The position numbers and the translations under genes were made by a program. A DNA stretch of 64,000 nucleotides from Haemonchus contortus (Eukaryota; Nematoda; Chromadorea; Rhabditida; Trichostrongylidae): NCBI GenBank assembly GCA_000469685.2, contig LS997566.1, forward strand, positions 38,418,420-38,482,419. The letters run 5' to 3'. Below are positions 59,601-64,000 of the stretch, in pieces. Each line of letters begins with the position of its first letter. Within the stretch, counting starts at the first letter, position 1. Below the pieces are notes generated by a model. The model searched no databases, was not told the origin of the DNA, and saw nothing but the letters and a program-made list of their open reading frames with translations.

Positions 59601-62600
59601 TCATTTTCGTCACCTCTTTCAAGAGTTATGATCGCTAGAATTCATCACTATCATTTTGTCCGAGGACTTATGACTCAACCTAATATTTGTCATGGACAGG
59701 GCTGGAACCCATTTGTGTGGCCTCTCAGAGCACTGTGTTTATCTACTTCACTGATGAGAGGTTATGATAGATAGATTAACAGCGTATTATTACTAATGTT
59801 TTCACAATTTCTAATATGATGCCTATGAGCGTACTAGGTCGTCCAAACCAATCAAAAGTAAAAACCTACTGTGCAATTCGTTCAGCTTCTCCTTCATTTT
59901 GTGTTTATCACCTCCATGCCATGGCTTGTGGGCTGAAAAAAGACCATTCGCTTAGAATTGTTCATACTCCATAGTTACACCGAAGATTACTCTAAGCACA
60001 TTTTTGAATGCTGTTTTACGATACTTTCACGAATAGGAAAAATAAATGAATGGAAAGTTTGGATCGGTATAGAAGAAGAAATAATATTTCTCGTTGAATA
60101 GTATCATGAGGTTCTCTTCTAAACACTCATAGGAAGAAGAGTTGCAAAGAAAAAGGTTGAGGAGTGGAACTAAAAATAACTTTACTGAAAAAAAAACCCA
60201 AAACTACTGACGATCTTTTTTCGTTGGATTTTCGCAAGTGACCAAGCAGGACATCTCATCTTGAAATAGATTCTCACTCTCTCCTGTACAACCATCGTAC
60301 CAAAATGGAATACAGCGCTGTAAAGAAGGTGATTAATCGCCAGTTTGGGTGTGATCCATGTACCATTCAAGGTCTTGTTATTGGTGGTCATATAAATACG
60401 TTTGCGAAACATCCAAAGCACTGAAGATCACTGGCCAAAAAAAGAGTGCTTTTCCACCAAAAACTTCGGAAAACCGGAACTCTGGTCAAAATATACCTAC
60501 TTTTACATTCCTGTCGAAGTAATACTGCTGCCGCCACCGACCGCCATTGCACTGATCCCTGTAGTGGTTGTCAAAATCTTGTAGACAAGCTCCTAAACCA
60601 GATGAAATTAGCTTCTTATGATGCTACTGAATACCTCGTTTCAAGATCTTTGTCTAAAAAAAGACTCAGATCTGCCGTAAATCAGCGGAAAAATTACTGG
60701 TCCACGTGTTTGCTTCCTGATGGCCCTTTTTTTTTGGTGAAAAATCTCGAGCGTAAGGCCAGTCGAATTGTACGATCCCAGATGACAGGAATTATATATG
60801 TAGTGAACCAGAAGCCATCCCGGTTTTTGCCTAGGGGACTAAGTGGATCAAATAACAAGGTGCGGACTCTATGTTTTGAGCTGAATCGACCTACCTACCC
60901 GTAGACGTAGATGTAGACGTACTATAAGTGATAGGTTTATTGTTCTCATTGGTATACCACGTTTAATGTATCATAGCCAAATCTGACATATAAGTTGCTG
61001 GAAACTGCTTCTCAGAGTCCGTCCGGGGTTGGCTCACATTTACTGTTTTTACTCTAATCATTTGAACAACCAGTTCCGCTTGCCAACTTATGATATGACA
61101 CAGAAGGAAGAACTGAAGGAATTCCTGCCCTTCGGCCTGACGGTTCCCTTCCGGGTCCGAAATATCAGAGGATATAGTGAGAGCATACACTTCCTGCAGA
61201 GTAAAACGAGAAAATCTAAAAAGCCTTCTGGTCAAAAACCCTTTCTGCAATTCGGCTTTCTATGAGGTACTTGTCAGCTAGAAAATGGCTGCTCCAAAGA
61301 AGTCTGTTAAGAATGGGCTCCCTTGTAGTTTTAGAGCTTACAGTTGGAAAAGGAAGCGAGTGGCATGCGAAGCACTTTGGAACATCGAGTAAAGAAGAAG
61401 GCAAAGGAAATCCGGTCAAGCTCCCATCCCTTCAATGCTGCTGCCTTGCGTGCTTTCTCCTTTTTTGCATTTTTTCTTCCTTGCATTGATTACTACTTCC
61501 CACTTTGGTTTGTTTTGACGTCGTTTTTGATAGATTTGTTTTTTCAATCCCTATCTCACTGAAGGGCCTCGGAGTTGGCCAAGACGAAATGATGTGACGG
61601 AAATAGAAAAGCATACCACCTGTTCAATTTTTTTTCAAAGATTTTCGTTAAAATGTGCTATTCTTCCTTTTTAACCTATACTTACACTTACAAACATAAA
61701 ATCTCAAAATGAAACCCTCTTCAGGATAAGCATGGAGTCAGCTTGATCGAATGGAATTGATGAAGGGCTGAACACTCAGCACTGTCACACCCAAGTGCAG
61801 CGGAAAGCTCAGAGATTCGCGATTTGTCAACGAACAAAGACCATGGGCGCTGTCACCCATGGCAAGCATCAAGAGAGCAAAAAAAAACCTAAGAAAAAAC
61901 CTAAAAACCAAACCAAAAAAAACAAAAAAAAGTCTCAAACTTAAGAAAAAACCCAAACTAAAGTGACTGTAGGGAGATTCGAGATTCCTTCGATGCAGGA
62001 TTGAGGCAGGTTTTCCACCTACAGACTTCCCAGGAGGAACATCATCAGAGACCAGACCATGTTTTCCAACGGAACCCTTTATCTAATTGTTGGCCTACGC
62101 AATGCACTCAGTTAATGGAGTCCAGACAGTTAGACGTGCATTGCTTCCGTACGCGTTCACGCTTTCCCATCTGACATTCCTCTAGCCGATCTTTGTATTT
62201 GGGTTGATTGCAATTTTCCGTATCAAAAAACGACGGGTCTGATTTATTGCTATGGAGGGTTACTTGTCTTGCTCATGGAGTATTTTGTTCCCGACCGAGT
62301 TCAATAAGACAGAGATTCCCCTGGGATAATGCGGCGCGCTAAGGATTACTCTCAAACTCGCATAAATCTAAAGCCATCTCGTCTAGCCCCTATTTTTCAT
62401 TTCTATCAATTCACTCGGCACAAACGACCTATTTATGACGCTCCCGCTGAATTGAGCCATTTGTCAATTCAAGTATGACGGGAGTTGGAAGGCCTTTCGA
62501 ACCGATTTTGAATTCATTCGTAAATGGACGGAAGAGGTAAAAACGCACAAAGGATAAGGATGGTGAGCAGAAAGCACGGACCAGAGTTCAAGAATTGGCA

Positions 62601-63120
62601 ATACTTGCTGTTTGTATCTGCACATCCTTGTAAACAACACCCTCGCCCGGAGTTCACGCAAAGTATAAGGAGTCTTGAAGTCAAACAAGTGAAAAGCGAC
62701 TGAAATTTAGTGGAGCTTCAAGATCTGGTCACAATAAATAGGTACTGAGCAAGCGGTCGCGCAGCGGTCACATTGTAATCTGTCCGAAAGCAGGTGAGAA
62801 GACTTATGTATGAAAGAGGTCATCACGATAGCCTGATTTTTGTCAGCAACTATGAGACATGAAACTGAATTCTAGCAGGCAGTAAGGGATGTGCCGTTTA
62901 CTGTACGCCATTGCAACATTTTACCTGGATACTGTAAAATATCTCCATTACGGTATATTAAAATGCTCACTTGATTTATACATAGGCTGTGATTCGCACA
63001 ACCACTGACACGTAAGATGATCTTCGAACATATTCCGAGAATCCGATCGGCAACCATCGTACCAAAACTGTCGACATGTCAACGAAGCATGGTCGAAATA
63101 GTAACGTTGTTGCCAATTAC
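50643..63120 (-). CDS. Kunitz/EGF-domain extracellular protein, C-terminal 393 residues
   Basis: Nine minus-strand exons: 62971-63120, 60501-60592, 60212-60317, 59870-59932, 57974-58111, 52723-52848, 52031-52144, 51342-51506, 50643-50872. Splice phases fit throughout. The first exon holds the second part of a Kunitz domain (GNWQQRYYFD, FWYDGC, TCQWLC). The next two make a complete Kunitz domain with six Cys (ACLQDF, DQCNGGRW, RCIPFWYDGC, SCLVTC). Then come a basic linker, three six-Cys EGF-like domains each on its own phase-1 exon, a Thr/Pro-containing segment, a highly charged Glu/Lys/Arg segment (LEREEREKQETERRDKEK) and a hydrophobic C-tail (ILPRFLVSLSLILAIHLI). The protein would be secreted or membrane/GPI-tethered. 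The Kunitz, EGF and Glu-rich content recalls C. elegans MEC-9, but orthology is not shown. The 5' end lies upstream, beyond 63.1 kb. The 5.1-kb intron before the second EGF exon holds transposon and repeat DNA. Confidence 0.8.
53273..54482 (-). mobile_element. degenerate Tc1/mariner-superfamily element (1210 bp)
   Basis: TA-flanked imperfect TIRs: CAGGGCGTCCCAAAATTATG on the left and CAGGGTGTAGCAAAGTGATG inward from the right. Minus-strand fragments resemble a transposase C-terminus (WPSYFPYLNSL, like the usual PPxSPDLNPLD block, and RAHEGNFE, like the usual KGGHFE end). Heavily mutated; it lies in an intron of the Kunitz/EGF gene. Confidence 0.65.
54775..54829 (-). CDS. possible alternative signal-peptide exon for a short isoform
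   Basis: ATG at 54829 opens an 18-residue hydrophobic reading MVWVGVCATLLVLLLRLT, then the donor CAG|GTGGCG, ending in phase 1. That is exactly the phase needed to join the second EGF exon at 52848, giving ...RLTDFDPC. This would make a short secreted protein with two EGF domains, the charged segment and the C-tail, without the Kunitz domains. The donor is only fair and no trans-splice site is obvious, so this is a hypothesis. Confidence 0.35.
55300..56345. repeat. 120-bp tandem repeat array with palindromic end
   Basis: At least four clear units at about 55600, 55715, 55845 and 55965, each with a gacctagagc-type start, a gcaggcggcaggatgggaac-type middle and a gaactccgcccacag end; more eroded units lie to the left. 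The region ends at about 56310-56345 in a GC-rich imperfect hairpin (acccggcgtcgg...ccgacgggt). The array at 41440-41765 has the same unit. Open frames across it are by-products of the repeat. Confidence 0.75.
56346..57973. other. intron sequence, nothing recognised
   Basis: Part of the 5.1-kb intron of the Kunitz/EGF gene. No exon with matching phase or domain was found. Confidence 0.4.
58422..59683 (-). mobile_element. mariner element, degenerate (1262 bp)
   Basis: Near-perfect TIRs TTAGGTTGAGTCATAAGTCC at both ends, flanked by TA. The minus-strand transposase is frameshifted throughout. The best fragment (58571-58885) keeps VYFQHDNARPHIA (second catalytic Asp). The third catalytic position is Asn, not Asp (CSSDLDPSNYHLF), so it is inactive even apart from the frameshifts. 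It lies in an intron of the Kunitz/EGF gene. Confidence 0.87.
60593..62970. other. intron between Kunitz exons, nothing recognised
   Basis: No further Kunitz or EGF exon was found. Open frames at 60446-60904 and 61029-61265 (plus) have no similarity that I can place. 61880-61950 is A-rich simple sequence. Confidence 0.4.
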
Positions 63121-63695
63121 CTTGAAAAGAAAAGAGATTTGTTATTATAAGCACAAACTAATCTTGACCTCCATTGAACTGGATTTCCAGATTTGGATCT
63201 CTGAACTACATAATGACCTGAGTTCAGTTCTCTGAATAACCTTAGATTGGTCTTTAATTGCACACACCACATTCAAAGCAAGCCCCTTCCCCCACTTCCT
63301 CTCCTATGAAGGAGGTTCAGTCCTGGGGTCGCATGATATTTCATGCCACTTCCACACATCTTCAAGGTGAAAGCCGTGTTGTGATTTTTCGAAGATGGGC
63401 TCACTCGTCAGAAGTAAGCTCCACTCGCAAAGATTTCCATATGTAATTTATGTATATATATTTATTTAAATTTCTACATATTTGAAACATTAGTAAGAAG
63501 CTACATTAGTAAGTTGTTAAAAATCGCAATGGCTCAGACTTAGAGAGTAAAGCGCAATTTCAAGAGAGCTTTTAGACAAAGAGAATTTTTTGAGCAAAGT
63601 AAGAAATTTGTAACTCATTTCAAGCTACTTTTCCAGTGGCAAGGTATCACGATTGAATGCCCTACTGCCTCTATAGGATCAAATCGATCACTTAC

Positions 63696-64000
63696 TGACT
63701 TTTTAAAACAAAATGTTTGGTAGATATCGCGACGATCGCGATCAAAAAATATTTGATCTTCGAATGTAGGCGATCTGGCGCGAATGGAAGTTTGATTTTT
63801 GGTCTTTGAACTGCAGGTATAAAAAGGCACCCCATCAATCAATAGATTCACTTCTTCTCGATCCCTCGCCCACGCCTCAAGGTCCTGAATTATTTCTGTG
63901 CTGCCAGTTATTGTATTATATTTGTTGCTATTACTCGCTGAACGGTATAAATAATCTGCTACTACTGGACCACCACATTTGGAAAGGAAGATATTCGTTA
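63696..64000 (-). CDS. probable upstream exon (partial), same strand as Kunitz/EGF gene
   Basis: The minus strand is open from the window edge for about 100 codons to a strong donor (TCA|GTAAGT; an alternative GTCAGT lies 4 nt earlier). It starts near KCGGPVVADYLYRS and includes REEVNLLIDGVPFYTC and DIYQTFCFKK. It has three Cys but no domain I recognise. Its end phase (0, or 2 with the alternative donor) does not match the phase-1 start of the exon at 63120. At least one exon, carrying the first half of the first Kunitz domain, must lie between them if they belong to one gene. I could not find that exon. Confidence 0.45.

Noticed and set aside
60446..60904. 152-codon open frame on the plus strand
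   Set aside because: Overlaps the Kunitz exon 60501-60592 on the other strand and has no similarity or splice support.
1..64000. CRISPR arrays, prokaryotic operons, telomere repeats, SL RNA genes
   Set aside because: No regular spaced direct repeats, no TTAGGC arrays and no SL1-like sequence were found on reading both strands. Nothing suggests prokaryotic origin.

Overview
The window looks like nuclear DNA of a parasitic strongylid (clade V) nematode, most like a hookworm. The evidence is a U1 snRNA with the nematode-type 5' end, small exons with TTTCAG-type acceptors, Kunitz and EGF-like modules on separate exons, and many degenerate RTE, mariner and Tc1-type elements plus a tRNA-derived SINE. 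There are no operon-like prokaryotic features. The genus is inference.

Layout. 1-14.5 kb is gene-poor and holds an RTE retrotransposon remnant (2.48-3.55 kb), SINE copies, an 81-bp tandem repeat and a small Tc1-type element. 14.57-30.44 kb is a tandem duplication of a 7.3-8.6 kb unit. Each unit carries, on the minus strand, a gene for a small secreted protein with two cysteine-rich modules, and an RTE remnant lies in the same intron of both. Unit A (14.57-21.84 kb) gives a complete 161-residue reading with consistent splice phases. Unit B (21.85-30.44 kb) has a disrupted first exon and carries a 1.53 kb foldback element whose empty site is visible in unit A.

30.89-34.64 kb is a complete 15-exon fatty acid amide hydrolase (FAAH)-type gene on the minus strand, coding 605 residues with an intact Lys-Ser-Ser triad. 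34.7-44.3 kb is mostly non-coding, with a U1 snRNA gene (39.04-39.20 kb, minus), two SINE copies (one with a 15-bp target duplication) and a 120-bp repeat array. 44.33-46.20 kb is a three-exon gene for a 74-residue protein of unknown function on the plus strand.

46.35-49.87 kb is a transposon cluster: a mariner with a Tc1-type element nested inside it, and a Tc3/IR-DR-type element with a broken transposase. 50.64-64.0 kb is the C-terminal part of a Kunitz/EGF protein gene on the minus strand: two Kunitz domains, three EGF-like domains, a charged segment and a hydrophobic C-tail. It runs off the right edge, and its long introns hold two more mariner/Tc-type remnants and a second 120-bp repeat array. 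A phase-compatible signal-peptide exon inside one intron suggests a shorter secreted isoform.

The genes do not form a pathway. FAAH would hydrolyse N-acylethanolamine lipid amides at membranes. The cysteine-rich protein and the Kunitz/EGF protein would act outside the cell. Many of the structural oddities come from transposon activity.
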